A stretch of DNA of 64,000 nucleotides. Origin: Corallococcus macrosporus. GTDB lineage: Bacteria; Myxococcota; Myxococcia; Myxococcales; Myxococcaceae. Shown piece by piece: positions 25,602-33,955 of the stretch; within the stretch, counting starts at the first letter, position 1; every line of letters starts with the position of its first letter. The stretch lies in contig NZ_JAFIMU010000015.1 of assembly GCF_017302985.1 (NCBI RefSeq), positions 62,001 through 126,000 on the forward strand. The letters are read 5' to 3'. Position numbers and translations under genes: made by a program. The notes beneath the pieces are model-generated. The model searched no databases and was not told where the DNA came from. It worked only from the letters and a program-made list of their open reading frames with translations.

Positions 25602-27944
25602 ATGAATCGCGTCCTACTTCTGGCCGCACTGGTGAGCCTCGTCGCGTGCAAGGGCAACATCGGGCCAAGCACCAACAACGGAGGCCCCAACGACGGAGGC
25701 CCCAACAACCCCGGGGAGCCCGTTGAGCCCGGGGGAAACCAGGCCGCCGCGTGCGTGGTGCAGTCCGCGCTCGCCAACCGTTGCGCCAGTTGTCACGGCG
25801 CGATGCCGACACAGGGGGCGACGATGCCGCTGCGCACCCTGCACGACATGCGGGTGAGCTCGGCGGTGGATGGGAAGCTCAGCAACGCCCAGCGCGCGCT
25901 CATCCGCATGCGCGACGACACGTCTCCGATGCCGCCGGCCCCGCATGAGCGCGCGAGCTCGGCCGAGCGCACCGCGCTCGAGACCTGGATCAAGGAGGGG
26001 ATGCCCCTCTGCAGTGGCACGGACGGCCCGCCCGTGACCGTGGTGGCCGAGCCCAACCTGCTCGATCAGTCCGCGCTCTTCTCCTGCACCGAAGGCGTGC
26101 GCTCGGATGCGCCGACGCGCATCCGCCGCATGAACCGGCGCGAGTTCACCCGCAACGTCGGTGGCTCGGTCGAGCGCAGCTGGACAGGGTTCAGCTTCTA
26201 CGACAACCCGCTCGATCCCAGCGCCATCGAGCAGTACAGCTCCTGGGCCTCGGACGAGACGCTGGACGAGGCCACGGTGGAGCTCTTCCTGCCGGTGGTC
26301 GGCGCGGCCGCCGCGCCGTGGACGATGAACTACCCGGACGGCAACCGGATGGAGCGCGTCTATACCGACCGCCGCTTCAGCTGCATGTTCAACGACGCGA
26401 ACCCGAGCGACACCTGCAAGCGCTTCCACCTGGGCCAGATGCTCGAGTTCGGCGTCTTCTTCCGGCCGCCCACCGAGGATGAGCTCACCCGCCTCACCGC
26501 CTTCGCCACCGCGGTCATCGCGCAGGAACCGAGCTACTCCGCGCAGATCCGCGCGGACTCCATCACGCGGATCTCCAACGCCGCGTGGATGATGACCGGC
26601 GCCATGTTCCGCCGCGAGATGGGTGGCAAGCCAGCCGACGGTCGCGTGGAGCTGAGCAGCCTGGAGCTGGGCTCGCAGCTGGCCTACGCGCTGGGAGGTC
26701 GCGCGCCCTCGGCCACACCGAGCTTCGTGTATCCGTACTACTCCGCGCCCCTGGAGGGCCATCTGGCGGACGTGGCCCTTGCCGCGAAGGATGGCTCGCT
26801 CACGCAGGATGCGACGACCGCCGCCTTGATCAAGAAGCACCTGGGCGGCGTCGACACCCAGGAGAACGGGACACCGCGCTTCGATCTGGTGCAGGACTAC
26901 AACGAGGACCAGCGCTCCAAGCGCGGGCAGTACTGGCTGGGTGACGGCGTCGCGGGCTTCTTCCGCGAGTGGCTCGGCTACGGGCACGTGTCCGCGGTGT
27001 TCAAGGAGTCTCCGGCGGCGACCTCGCGCTTCGAGCTCGAGGGGCTCGGCTACATCAGCTCGGTTTCGTACGACAACCTGCTCACCAACTTCCATCCGCT
27101 GGAGCCGACCTTCATCCAGCAGTTCGACGATCTGATCGCGCGGGTGGTCGTCGAGGATCAGGACGTGCTGGCGAACCTGCTCACCACGCGCACGTTCTAC
27201 GTGCCCTCCATGCAGAACGCGGCGTACGACTCGCACAAGGGCCTCTCGTTCCCCTACAACGTCAGCGAGATCCTCCCGGCGACCGTCGCGGGCCGCTGGA
27301 AGACGCTGCCTGCCACGGAGCGCGCGGGCGTGCTGACCCACCCGGTGTGGCTGGCCGCGCATGGCGGCAACTTCGAGGACGATCCGTCCATCGTCCACCG
27401 CGGCAAGTGGGTGCGCGAGAAGCTGCTGTGCGGCTTCGTCCCGCCGCTCAGCAGCGTGCAGGTGGCGGCCCAGGTCGGCGCTCACGCCGCCGACAAGAAC
27501 GCGCGCCGCCGCCTGCAGGAGGCCACCGCCGGAGCGCAGTGTCAGGGCTGTCACCGTCTGATGGAACCGCTCGGCCTGCCCTTCGAGATCTACAACCACG
27601 CGGGCTTCCTGCGCGCGCAGGATCACTCGCCCAGCGGAGGCTGGACCACGCCGGACGGCAGCTCGACGCTCACGTCGATGCCGGACCCCGCGCTGGACGG
27701 CCCGGTGCGCGACGCGGTGGAGCTGAGCGAGCGGCTGGCGGCCTCGGGGCACGTGAAGCGCTGCTTCGTGCGACAGGCGTTCCGCTACTTCATGGGCCGC
27801 CCGGAGAACCTGACCGACGCCTGCACGCTGACGCGGATGGAGCAGGCCTATGATCAGAACAAGGGCTCGTTCTCCAAGATGCTGACCACGCTGATGACCA
27901 GCGACACCTGGAAGACGCGGCGCGTGCCGCAGGCTGGAGAGTGA
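25602..27944 (+). CDS. DUF1592/DUF1588-type lipoprotein with cytochrome-like Cys motifs
   Basis: A 780-aa lipoprotein from the ATG at 25602; the lipobox 'SLVAC' gives Cys16. A heme-type motif 'CASCH' (61-65) sits in a region like planctomycete cytochrome C domains, and a second, 'CQGCH', lies near the C-terminus. Between them is the layout of the DUF1587/DUF1592/DUF1588/DUF1585 series ('IRRMNRREFTRNV', 'HPVWLAAHGG', 'RGKWVREKLLCG', 'RCFVRQAFRYFMGR'). Such proteins are nearly always paired with a DUF1552 or DUF1501 protein, as here; the stop overlaps the next start region (GTGA). The biochemical role is unknown. Confidence 0.88.
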   Translation: MNRVLLLAALVSLVACKGNIGPSTNNGGPNDGGPNNPGEPVEPGGNQAAACVVQSALANRCASCHGAMPTQGATMPLRTLHDMRVSSAVDGKLSNAQRALIRMRDDTSPMPPAPHERASSAERTALETWIKEGMPLCSGTDGPPVTVVAEPNLLDQSALFSCTEGVRSDAPTRIRRMNRREFTRNVGGSVERSWTGFSFYDNPLDPSAIEQYSSWASDETLDEATVELFLPVVGAAAAPWTMNYPDGNRMERVYTDRRFSCMFNDANPSDTCKRFHLGQMLEFGVFFRPPTEDELTRLTAFATAVIAQEPSYSAQIRADSITRISNAAWMMTGAMFRREMGGKPADGRVELSSLELGSQLAYALGGRAPSATPSFVYPYYSAPLEGHLADVALAAKDGSLTQDATTAALIKKHLGGVDTQENGTPRFDLVQDYNEDQRSKRGQYWLGDGVAGFFREWLGYGHVSAVFKESPAATSRFELEGLGYISSVSYDNLLTNFHPLEPTFIQQFDDLIARVVVEDQDVLANLLTTRTFYVPSMQNAAYDSHKGLSFPYNVSEILPATVAGRWKTLPATERAGVLTHPVWLAAHGGNFEDDPSIVHRGKWVREKLLCGFVPPLSSVQVAAQVGAHAADKNARRRLQEATAGAQCQGCHRLMEPLGLPFEIYNHAGFLRAQDHSPSGGWTTPDGSSTLTSMPDPALDGPVRDAVELSERLAASGHVKRCFVRQAFRYFMGRPENLTDACTLTRMEQAYDQNKGSFSKMLTTLMTSDTWKTRRVPQAGE

Positions 27945-27949
27945 CTGCC

Positions 27950-29347
27950 ATGTTCTCGCGACGAACCGTCCTGAAGGGCATGGCCGCCGGCCTCTTCGCG
28001 CCCTACTTCCGCGACGTCTACGCCCAGTCGTCCAAGTTGCCAGCGCGCCTGGTGCTGGTCCTCGAGTGCAATGGCGTCTACCCCCGCGCGCTCCTGAGCG
28101 CGGGCACCCGCGCGGCGCTGGGTGGCGCCGCCAACAGCTCCGAGCGCATCTTCTGGGACGCGTACAAGGACACGCCGCTGGTGCGTCAGGGCGACAACCT
28201 CGCCAGCGCGATCAGCCTCGGGCCGCTGGCGGCGTCCACCGGCAACATCGACCTGGTGAACCGCTCCGCCGTGCTGCTGGGGCTCTCCAACCTCATCGCG
28301 GGCGGCGGGCACTCCAGCGGGACGGGCGGGCTGAGCTGCGCGGTGAACGGCGCGGGCGCGACCTTCGACTCGGTCATCGCACCGCGCCTGCGCCGGGGTG
28401 CACCGTTCGACGTGCTTCGCCTGGGCACCAGCTCCGCGCGCGTATCCATCGTGTACGAAACCTGCGCGCTCGGCCCCCGCAAGCCCGCGGGCATCATCGT
28501 CAACCCGTCGCTCGCGTTCGACAGCACCTTCGGCTCGCTGCTCGGCGGCTCGACGAATGGGCGCGATCGCAAGATGCTCTTCGACTTCGCGCTGGCCGAC
28601 TCGCGCAAGGCGCTGGCGGAGTTCAGCGGCAACTCCAACGAGCGGCTGAAGCTGGAGCGCTACGTCTCCTCGCTCGAGTCCCTGCGCACGCGGGAGGATC
28701 AGCTCACGGGCATGGCGGACCGCGTGCGGCCCTACCTGCCGCCAGCGCCGAAGGACAACCCGCTGCTCACCTCGGCGGGCTCACCGCCCGACTCGCTGAA
28801 GTGGTTCGAGGCGCAGTTCCAGATCGCCACGGCGTCCCTCCTGGGCGGGCTGACGAACACGGTCGTGCTGGCGACGGGCACCTCGGGCTTCGACGTGGCC
28901 TATGGCCCGGACGTGAGCGACGTCGCGCGACACAACCTGCAGCACGGCCTGGATGCGGGGCAGAACTGGGAGAAGGTCGCCGAGGTCACCCGCCGCCACG
29001 TGCAACTGGTGGCGAAGCTGGCGAGGACGCTGGCCGCCACGCCCGAGGTTGGCGCGAGCGGCTCGATGCTGGATCACACCGCGATCGTCTTCATGTCCGA
29101 CAACGGCGAGCAGCACCACTCCACCTCGCGGGAGTGGCCGAAGCTGGTGGTGGGCGGCAACGCGCTGGGCCTGAAGACCGACGGGCGCACGGTCGTGTAC
29201 CCGAAGTACGACGCGGCCCGGAACCGGCAGGTCTCCAACCTCTTCAACACGCTCGGCCACGCGTTCGGAGACGCGGACTTCAACACCTTCGGGCAGGAGG
29301 GCAGCACGCGCATCGCGCCGGGACCGCTGAGCGAGCTGTACGGCTGA
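27950..29347 (+). CDS. DUF1552 family protein with Tat-type signal
   Basis: A 465-aa protein. The start 'MFSRRTVLKGMAAGLFAPYF' has a twin-arginine motif (SRRTVLK), so it is probably exported folded. Later segments such as 'LNLIAGGGHSSGTGG' (as 'LIAGGGHSSGTGG'), 'YETCALGPRKPAG', 'LDHTAIVFMSDNGEQHH' and 'LFNTLGHAFG' match the DUF1552 family, related to the DUF1501/alkaline-phosphatase-like group. An upstream in-frame GTG at 27941 is possible. It is coupled to the DUF1592 lipoprotein and the two probably act together in the periplasm. No substrate is known. Confidence 0.88.
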   Translation: MFSRRTVLKGMAAGLFAPYFRDVYAQSSKLPARLVLVLECNGVYPRALLSAGTRAALGGAANSSERIFWDAYKDTPLVRQGDNLASAISLGPLAASTGNIDLVNRSAVLLGLSNLIAGGGHSSGTGGLSCAVNGAGATFDSVIAPRLRRGAPFDVLRLGTSSARVSIVYETCALGPRKPAGIIVNPSLAFDSTFGSLLGGSTNGRDRKMLFDFALADSRKALAEFSGNSNERLKLERYVSSLESLRTREDQLTGMADRVRPYLPPAPKDNPLLTSAGSPPDSLKWFEAQFQIATASLLGGLTNTVVLATGTSGFDVAYGPDVSDVARHNLQHGLDAGQNWEKVAEVTRRHVQLVAKLARTLAATPEVGASGSMLDHTAIVFMSDNGEQHHSTSREWPKLVVGGNALGLKTDGRTVVYPKYDAARNRQVSNLFNTLGHAFGDADFNTFGQEGSTRIAPGPLSELYG

Positions 29348-29458
29348 CACGGCTGCGGTCAACTGCCCGCCTGCCCTCCAGCCGGCCGGGCCCCGCAAGC
29401 CTCACCCGGAGGCCTGCCCATATTCACCCGCGTTCCTTCACACCCACGAGGAAGCGCG

Positions 29459-30475
29459 ATGGCCAGGAAGATGAAGGCAGTGCAGGTGAAGCAGGCCCGG
29501 GGACCGCTCGAGACCGTCGAGCGGGACGTCCCCGAGCCCGGCCCGGGGCAGGTGCTCATCGCCGTGGACGCCTGCGGCGTCTGTCATAGCGATGCCATCA
29601 CCAAGGAGGGCTGGATGCCCGTGAAGTACCCCCGGGTTCCTGGCCACGAGGTGGTGGGCCGCATCGACAAGGTGGGGCCCGGGGTGACGGCGTGGAAGGC
29701 GGGCCAGCACGTCGGGGTGGGTTGGCATGGCGGCCACTGCGGACAGTGCCCCGCGTGCCGCGTGGGCGACTTCGTCACCTGCGACTTCCAGCAGATCTGC
29801 GGCATCAGCTACGACGGCGGCTACGCGGAGTTCATGCTGGCGCCCCAGGAGGCGCTCGCCCGCGTCCCGGAGGGCATGAGCTCCGAGGACGCCGCCCCGC
29901 TGCTGTGCGCGGGCGTGACGACCTTCAACTCGCTGCGGAACATGGGCGCGAAGCCGGGGGATCTGGTCGCGGTCCAGGGCATCGGCGGCCTGGGGCACCT
30001 GGCCATCCAGTTCGCGCGCAAGCTGGGCTACCGCACCGTGGCCATCTCGCGCGGCGGGGACAAGCGGCAGCTCGCGATGGAGCTGGGCGCGCACGAGTAC
30101 ATCGACACGGAGAAGGGCCCCGCGGCCAAGGCGCTCCAGGCCATGGGCGGCGCGCGCGTCGTCATGATGACCGCGTCGAGCAGCAGCCTCGCGGGAGAGC
30201 TCATCGGCGGCCTGGGCCGTGACGGCGTCCTGCTCCTGTTGGGCGCGGGCGCGGAGCCCATCCCCGTCACCAGCCTCCAGCTCATCTCGAAGCGGCAGCG
30301 GGTCCAGGGCTGGCCCAGCGGCATCCCGCAGGACTCCCAGGACACCATGGACTTCAGCGCGCTGGCCGGCGTGCGCTCGCGCAACGAGGTCTTTCCCCTG
30401 GAGCGCGCGGCGGAGGCCTTCGAGCGGATGATGAGCAACCATGCCCGCTTCCGCGTGGTGCTGAAGATGCGCTGA
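29459..30475 (+). CDS. Zinc-dependent alcohol dehydrogenase
   Basis: A 338-aa medium-chain dehydrogenase. The catalytic zinc site has Cys in 'ACGVCHSD' and 'GHEVVGRI'. The structural zinc site is the four-Cys run 'CGQCPACRVGDFVTC'. The NAD(P)-binding loop is 'VQGIGGLGHLAIQFAR'. The sequence fits the AdhP/AdhT class that oxidises simple alcohols or reduces aldehydes with NAD. GAGGAA lies upstream of the ATG. It stands alone between the DUF1552 gene and an ornithine-cyclodeaminase-like gene. Confidence 0.93.
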   Translation: MARKMKAVQVKQARGPLETVERDVPEPGPGQVLIAVDACGVCHSDAITKEGWMPVKYPRVPGHEVVGRIDKVGPGVTAWKAGQHVGVGWHGGHCGQCPACRVGDFVTCDFQQICGISYDGGYAEFMLAPQEALARVPEGMSSEDAAPLLCAGVTTFNSLRNMGAKPGDLVAVQGIGGLGHLAIQFARKLGYRTVAISRGGDKRQLAMELGAHEYIDTEKGPAAKALQAMGGARVVMMTASSSSLAGELIGGLGRDGVLLLLGAGAEPIPVTSLQLISKRQRVQGWPSGIPQDSQDTMDFSALAGVRSRNEVFPLERAAEAFERMMSNHARFRVVLKMR

Positions 30476-30502
30476 AGCGCGCCTTCAATCACAGACATGC
30501 CT

Positions 30503-30531
30503 GCCCGCCGAGCGAAGTGCCTGCGGCGGGC
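30503..30531 (+). terminator. Hairpin after the alcohol dehydrogenase
   Basis: GCCCGCCG (30503-30510) pairs with CGGCGGGC (30524-30531) around 13 nt, 28 bp after the stop codon. No T-tract follows, so it is at best a weak intrinsic terminator. Confidence 0.4.
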
Positions 30532-30550
30532 ACTTGGGCAGTGACAGTCC

Positions 30551-30579
30551 TTGGGTGGCATTGCGTTCTTGGGTATAGC
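30551..30579 (+). promoter_or_regulatory. Promoter placed for leaderless transcription of the cyclodeaminase-like gene
   Basis: TTGGGT (30551-30556) and TATAGC (30574-30579) are 17 bp apart, a fair sigma-70 match. The ATG at 30587 lies only seven bases after the -10, so the transcript would begin at or next to the start codon. No ribosome-binding site is present, which agrees. Confidence 0.5.
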
Positions 30580-30586
30580 GGCGCGC

Positions 30587-31549
30587 ATGCCCACCCTCCT
30601 CCTCAGCGCGAAGGACCTGCGCGGCCTCTACACCGTCGAGCTCGGTCTGGAAGCCGTCGAGCGTGCGTTCCTGGCCCATGGCCGCGGCGACGCGCTCATG
30701 CCCCCCAAGGTGTACCTGTCCCTGCCGAAGTACGAAGGCGACTTCCGCGCCATGCCCGCGTTCCTCGACGGCGCGGCCGGCGTGAAGTGGGTCAACGCCC
30801 ATCCCCACAACCCGCGCAAGCACGGCCTGCCCACGGTGCGCGCCGTCTACGTCCTCAGCGACCCCGACACCGCGTCCCCGCTGGCCATCCTGGACGGCAC
30901 GCTGCTGACGGCGTGGCGCACCGGCGCCGCGGGCGGCATCGCGTCCAAGTACCTGGCCCGGAAGAAGCCCCGCACGCTGGGCCTCGTCGGCTGCGGCGTG
31001 CAGGCGCGAGTCCTCATCGACGCGCACCGCGCCCTCTTCGGGGAGCTGGAGCTGCTCATGGCGGACGTGTCCGCCCAGGCCGCCGAGGCTCTGCAGAAGG
31101 AGAAGGGCGGCCGCGTGGTGAGCCTCCAGGAGGCCTCCGGCGCGGACATCGTCTGCTCCGCCACGCCCGCGCGCGCCCCGGTGGTCCGCCGCGAGTGGGT
31201 CCAGGCCGGCGCCCACATCAACGCCATGGGCGCGGACGCCCCCGGCAAGCAGGAGCTGGATCCGCGCCTGCTCGTGGACGGGCGCGTCTTCATCGACGAC
31301 GCGGAGCAGGCCCTCCACTCCGGCGAGGTGAACGTTCCGCTGCACGACGGCCTCATCCAGGCCGGGCAGCTCGCCGGCACCCTGGGAGAGGTTGTCGCCG
31401 GCCGCAAGCCCGGCCGCACCGGCAACGAGGTCACCGTCTTCGACTCCACCGGCCTCGCCGTGCAGGACGTGGCCCTGGCCCGCGCGCTCTACGACGTCGC
31501 CCTCGCGAAGGGCGTGGGCCAGAAGTTCGACCTGGTCGAAGACGCCTGA
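30587..31549 (+). CDS. Ornithine cyclodeaminase / alanine dehydrogenase family protein
   Basis: A 320-aa NAD(P)-binding enzyme of the ornithine cyclodeaminase/mu-crystallin family. Family features are 'GVKWVNAHPHNP', 'LLTAWRTGAAGGIASKYLA', the Rossmann loop 'LGLVGCGVQARVLIDAHR', 'ADIVCSATPARAPVV' and 'INAMGADAPGKQELDP'. The family includes ornithine cyclodeaminases, archaeal-type alanine dehydrogenases and ketimine reductases, which cannot be told apart here. I chose the ATG at 30587, at the start of homology and next to a promoter-like element; a frame opens 12 codons earlier. Confidence 0.88.
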   Translation: MPTLLLSAKDLRGLYTVELGLEAVERAFLAHGRGDALMPPKVYLSLPKYEGDFRAMPAFLDGAAGVKWVNAHPHNPRKHGLPTVRAVYVLSDPDTASPLAILDGTLLTAWRTGAAGGIASKYLARKKPRTLGLVGCGVQARVLIDAHRALFGELELLMADVSAQAAEALQKEKGGRVVSLQEASGADIVCSATPARAPVVRREWVQAGAHINAMGADAPGKQELDPRLLVDGRVFIDDAEQALHSGEVNVPLHDGLIQAGQLAGTLGEVVAGRKPGRTGNEVTVFDSTGLAVQDVALARALYDVALAKGVGQKFDLVEDA

Positions 31550-31558
31550 AGCACGGCT

Positions 31559-31587
31559 CCTGGCCGCGCCTCCACGGCGCGGCCAGG
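31559..31587. terminator. Hairpin between converging cyclodeaminase-like and SDR genes
   Basis: CCTGGCCGCGC (31559-31569) and GCGCGGCCAGG (31577-31587) form a perfect 11-bp stem with a 7-nt loop, between the two stop codons (31549 and 31591). A shared terminator is likely. Confidence 0.65.
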
Positions 31588-31590
31588 CTG

Positions 31591-32415
31591 TCAGTCACAG
31601 TCGGTGGACAGCGCGACCTCGCGCTGCGACTCCAGTTCGTCCAGCCGCTGCCGCAACGCACGCTGGACCGAGTGGTAGGCCGTGCTCCCGAGCGTCCGTC
31701 GCCGTGGCGCCGGAGTCTCCTCGGCCACGTCGATGATGGCCCGCGCGGTCTTGTCGGCATCCCCGTTGATCTCGAAGGAGCCGTTCGCCAGGGCCGCGCG
31801 CACCGCTCCGACCGGTGTCGGTGCGTAGACGGCCAGCTCCCGGGTCCTCACCAGGTTGTCGCCGAAGTTCGTCCGCGTCGGTCCAGGCTCCACCAGGGTG
31901 AGGGCAATCCCGAACGGCGCGACCTCCTGCGCGACGGACTCGACGTACCCTTCGATGCCCCACTTCGACGCGTGATAGGCGCTGAAGGCCGGGTAGGCCA
32001 TCTGCCCGCCCTCCGAGGAGACCTGGAGGATGTGGCCGCCCCCCTGCTCCCGCAGGCGCGGGATGAAGGCGCGGATCAGGTGGATGGAGCCGAGCAGGTT
32101 TGTGTCCAGCACCCGGCGCAGCTGCGCGTCCTCCGTCTCCTCCGCCGCGCCAAACACGCCGTAGCCCGCGTTGCTGACCACCACGTCAACCCGCCCCAGC
32201 TCCGTGAACGCCCTGCCGACGACGGCCTCGACCTGCGCCGCGTCCGTCACGTCGAGCCGGGCAACCCAGAGCCGTTCGCCATGCTTCGCCTTCAAGGCGT
32301 CGAGCACCTCCGTCCGCCGGAGCGTCGCGGCCACGCGGTGGCCCTGCGCGAGGAGTTGTTCCGTGAGGATCCGGCCAATGCCCGAGGACGCGCCCGTGAT
32401 GAACCAGGTTTTCAT
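31591..32415 (-). CDS. Short-chain dehydrogenase/reductase
   Basis: A 274-aa classical SDR. The cofactor loop is 'FITGASSGIGRIL' (about 5-17), 'VVSNAGYGVFG' holds the NAG motif, and the active-site Tyr-Lys is in 'YHASKWG', preceded by the Ser of 'LQVSSEGG'. All catalytic residues are present. The Arg in 'ATLRRTEV' after the second strand suggests NADP. The substrate is unknown. It is divergent from a LysR regulator across 71 bp, the classic arrangement for a regulator and its target. Confidence 0.92.
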   Translation of the reverse strand: MKTWFITGASSGIGRILTEQLLAQGHRVAATLRRTEVLDALKAKHGERLWVARLDVTDAAQVEAVVGRAFTELGRVDVVVSNAGYGVFGAAEETEDAQLRRVLDTNLLGSIHLIRAFIPRLREQGGGHILQVSSEGGQMAYPAFSAYHASKWGIEGYVESVAQEVAPFGIALTLVEPGPTRTNFGDNLVRTRELAVYAPTPVGAVRAALANGSFEINGDADKTARAIIDVAEETPAPRRRTLGSTAYHSVQRALRQRLDELESQREVALSTDCD

Positions 32416-32486
32416 GTGCCCATAGGTAGCCCCCGCGATTGGTGAACAGAAGCGCACGGTTCCGCATAGGCTCGTGAAGAGTCGCC

Positions 32487-33392
32487 ATGAATGAACCCCG
32501 CCCCGACGTCGCCGAACTGACCTTCTTCACGACGGTCGCCAGCCTCCGCAGCTTCCGGAAGGCGGCGGACGAGCTCCGGGTTTCGCCGTCGACCCTGAGC
32601 CATGGGGTCCGCAGGCTCGAGGAGCGCATGGGGGTCCGCCTGCTCAACCGCACCACGCGGAGTGTCGCCCCCACGGAGGCTGGCGAAGCCCTGCTGGAGC
32701 GGGTGCTTCCCCTGCTTCAGGGCCTCCGGGGTGCGCTCGCGGAGGTCTCCGAAGGGGGCGGTCCACCGCGCGGCTCACTGCGGATCAACACGAACATCGT
32801 CGGAGCCCGGGTCCTGCTGCGTGACGTGGTCCCGGTGTTCCGCACGCGCTGCCCGGACGTCCATGTCGACCTGGTCATCGAGGGCCGCCTCGTGGACATC
32901 GTGGCCCAGGGATTCGACGCCGGGGTCCGGCTGAGAGAGGCCATTCCCCGGGACATGGTCGCCGTGAGCTTTGGAGGGGACACCCGGTTCGTCGCGGTCG
33001 CGTCCCCGAAGTACCTGGAGCGCCACCCGGCCCCCCGGACCCCTCACGACCTCTTGAAGCACGAGTGCATCCGCTACCGGTTCAAGAGCGGCAAGCTCTA
33101 CCGCTGGGAGTTCGAGCGCCGGGGACAGGCCCTCTCCATCGACGTGAACGGACCGCTCACGCTCAACGACGACGACCTGATGGTGCAGGCCGCGGTCGCC
33201 GGACACGGCATCGCGTACGTCGCAGAGCCGTTCGCGCAGCGCGACATCCAGGAAGGGAGGCTCGTCGTGGTGCTCGGCGCCTGGCTGCCCCAGGTCTCCG
33301 GGCTCGCCCTCTACTACCCGGGGCACCGGCAGGTGCCCCCGGCCCTGCGCGCCTTCGTCAGCGTGCTCAAGGAGTCACGGGCAGGCGGATGA
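32487..33392 (+). CDS. LysR-family transcriptional regulator
   Basis: A 301-aa LTTR. The N-terminal winged helix-turn-helix (about 8-66) reads 'FFTTVASLRSFRKAADEL' then 'SPSTLSHGVRRLEERMGVRL' and 'NRTTRSVAPTEAG'. The effector-binding domain fills the rest (about 90-295, 'GSLRINTNIVGARVLL', 'GFDAGVRLRE'). This resembles the subgroup that controls nearby oxidoreductases. The divergent SDR gene is the probable target and the 71-bp gap should hold the operator. Confidence 0.93.
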   Translation: MNEPRPDVAELTFFTTVASLRSFRKAADELRVSPSTLSHGVRRLEERMGVRLLNRTTRSVAPTEAGEALLERVLPLLQGLRGALAEVSEGGGPPRGSLRINTNIVGARVLLRDVVPVFRTRCPDVHVDLVIEGRLVDIVAQGFDAGVRLREAIPRDMVAVSFGGDTRFVAVASPKYLERHPAPRTPHDLLKHECIRYRFKSGKLYRWEFERRGQALSIDVNGPLTLNDDDLMVQAAVAGHGIAYVAEPFAQRDIQEGRLVVVLGAWLPQVSGLALYYPGHRQVPPALRAFVSVLKESRAGG

Positions 33393-33476
33393 GGCACCTA
33401 CGGATGTCCCACCCGGTGCGTCCTCCGCACAGAGGAGACCCGTCAGGACGCCCGGGTGTGCAGCTGTAGCTGTGTG

Positions 33477-33525
33477 GCAAAAAAGAGAGCGCTCGCCGGC
33501 ACCTTGGAGTTTTACCGGCGAGCGC
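33477..33525 (-). terminator. Intrinsic terminator facing left
   Basis: GCGCTCGCCGG (33489-33499) and CCGGCGAGCGC (33515-33525) form a perfect 11-bp stem with a 15-nt loop. On the minus strand it is followed by TCTCTTTTTT. This is the best rho-independent terminator in the window. It lies 430 nt past the glycosyltransferase stop codon. Confidence 0.75.
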
Positions 33526-33910
33526 CCCGGGCCGCGTGCCGACTGGCAGGGCCTCGTAAAGTCGCGGGCGGATGCGGAGCGGATTGAAAGCCTGGCCCCA
33601 CGCCACCTTCATGTTTCCTGCCGTCCGCCCCGCGTCCCTTGTTCCGGGCCCCGCGCTCGACGTCCGTTTCCCTCAAAACCCCTGCGCACCCGCGGTGATT
33701 CCTGCACCCGCCTGATCCGCCACCACCAGGGTGGGCACTCGCCGTGTCACCGGCAACGCCCGAGGCGCCATTACCACACCCCGCTCACCAATCTCCACGA
33801 AAATCGTGCTATTCCCATCTATAACCTGCGCACACGCAGGTCCCTGCGAGGGAACCGCCTCCCCCTTCCTACGAACGCGCCCGCCCCCAATTGCTTGAGG
33901 ACGGGCGTGC
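33480..33910 (-). ncRNA. Candidate structured RNA or long 3' UTR
   Basis: On the minus strand GATAAT (33911-33916) could be a -10 element. It is followed at once by a hairpin, CGCCCG/CGGGCG (33878-33907). Three tight stem-loops come next: TCCCT/AGGGA (33841-33853), CCTGCG/CGCAGG (33825-33840) and CACGA/TCGTG (33796-33808). The stretch ends at an intrinsic terminator (33477-33525). No good -35 is seen. It could be an independent RNA of about 430 nt or the tail of the glycosyltransferase mRNA. I see no tmRNA, RNase P RNA or 6S hallmarks. Confidence 0.3.
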
Positions 33911-33955
33911 ATTATCCGGATCGGTCTGACATTTCCCGGCCCTGGAGGGCGGGTT

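Larger units (their letters stand above)
33393..33955. other. 563-bp gap without a convincing gene
   Basis: Between the LysR gene and a glycosyltransferase no frame shows good coding signs; the minus-strand frame at 33673-33999 has weak third-position bias and no homology I recognise. By eye the stretch is richer in A and T than the genes around it. It holds several small hairpins and an intrinsic terminator that points leftwards, listed separately. Confidence 0.7.

Noticed and set aside
33367-33612. Minus-strand frame of 81 codons in the gap
   Set aside because: It runs through the intrinsic terminator hairpin and has no protein-like composition.
33480-33910. tmRNA, RNase P RNA or 6S RNA in the gene-free gap
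   Set aside because: None of their signature sequences could be seen on either strand.
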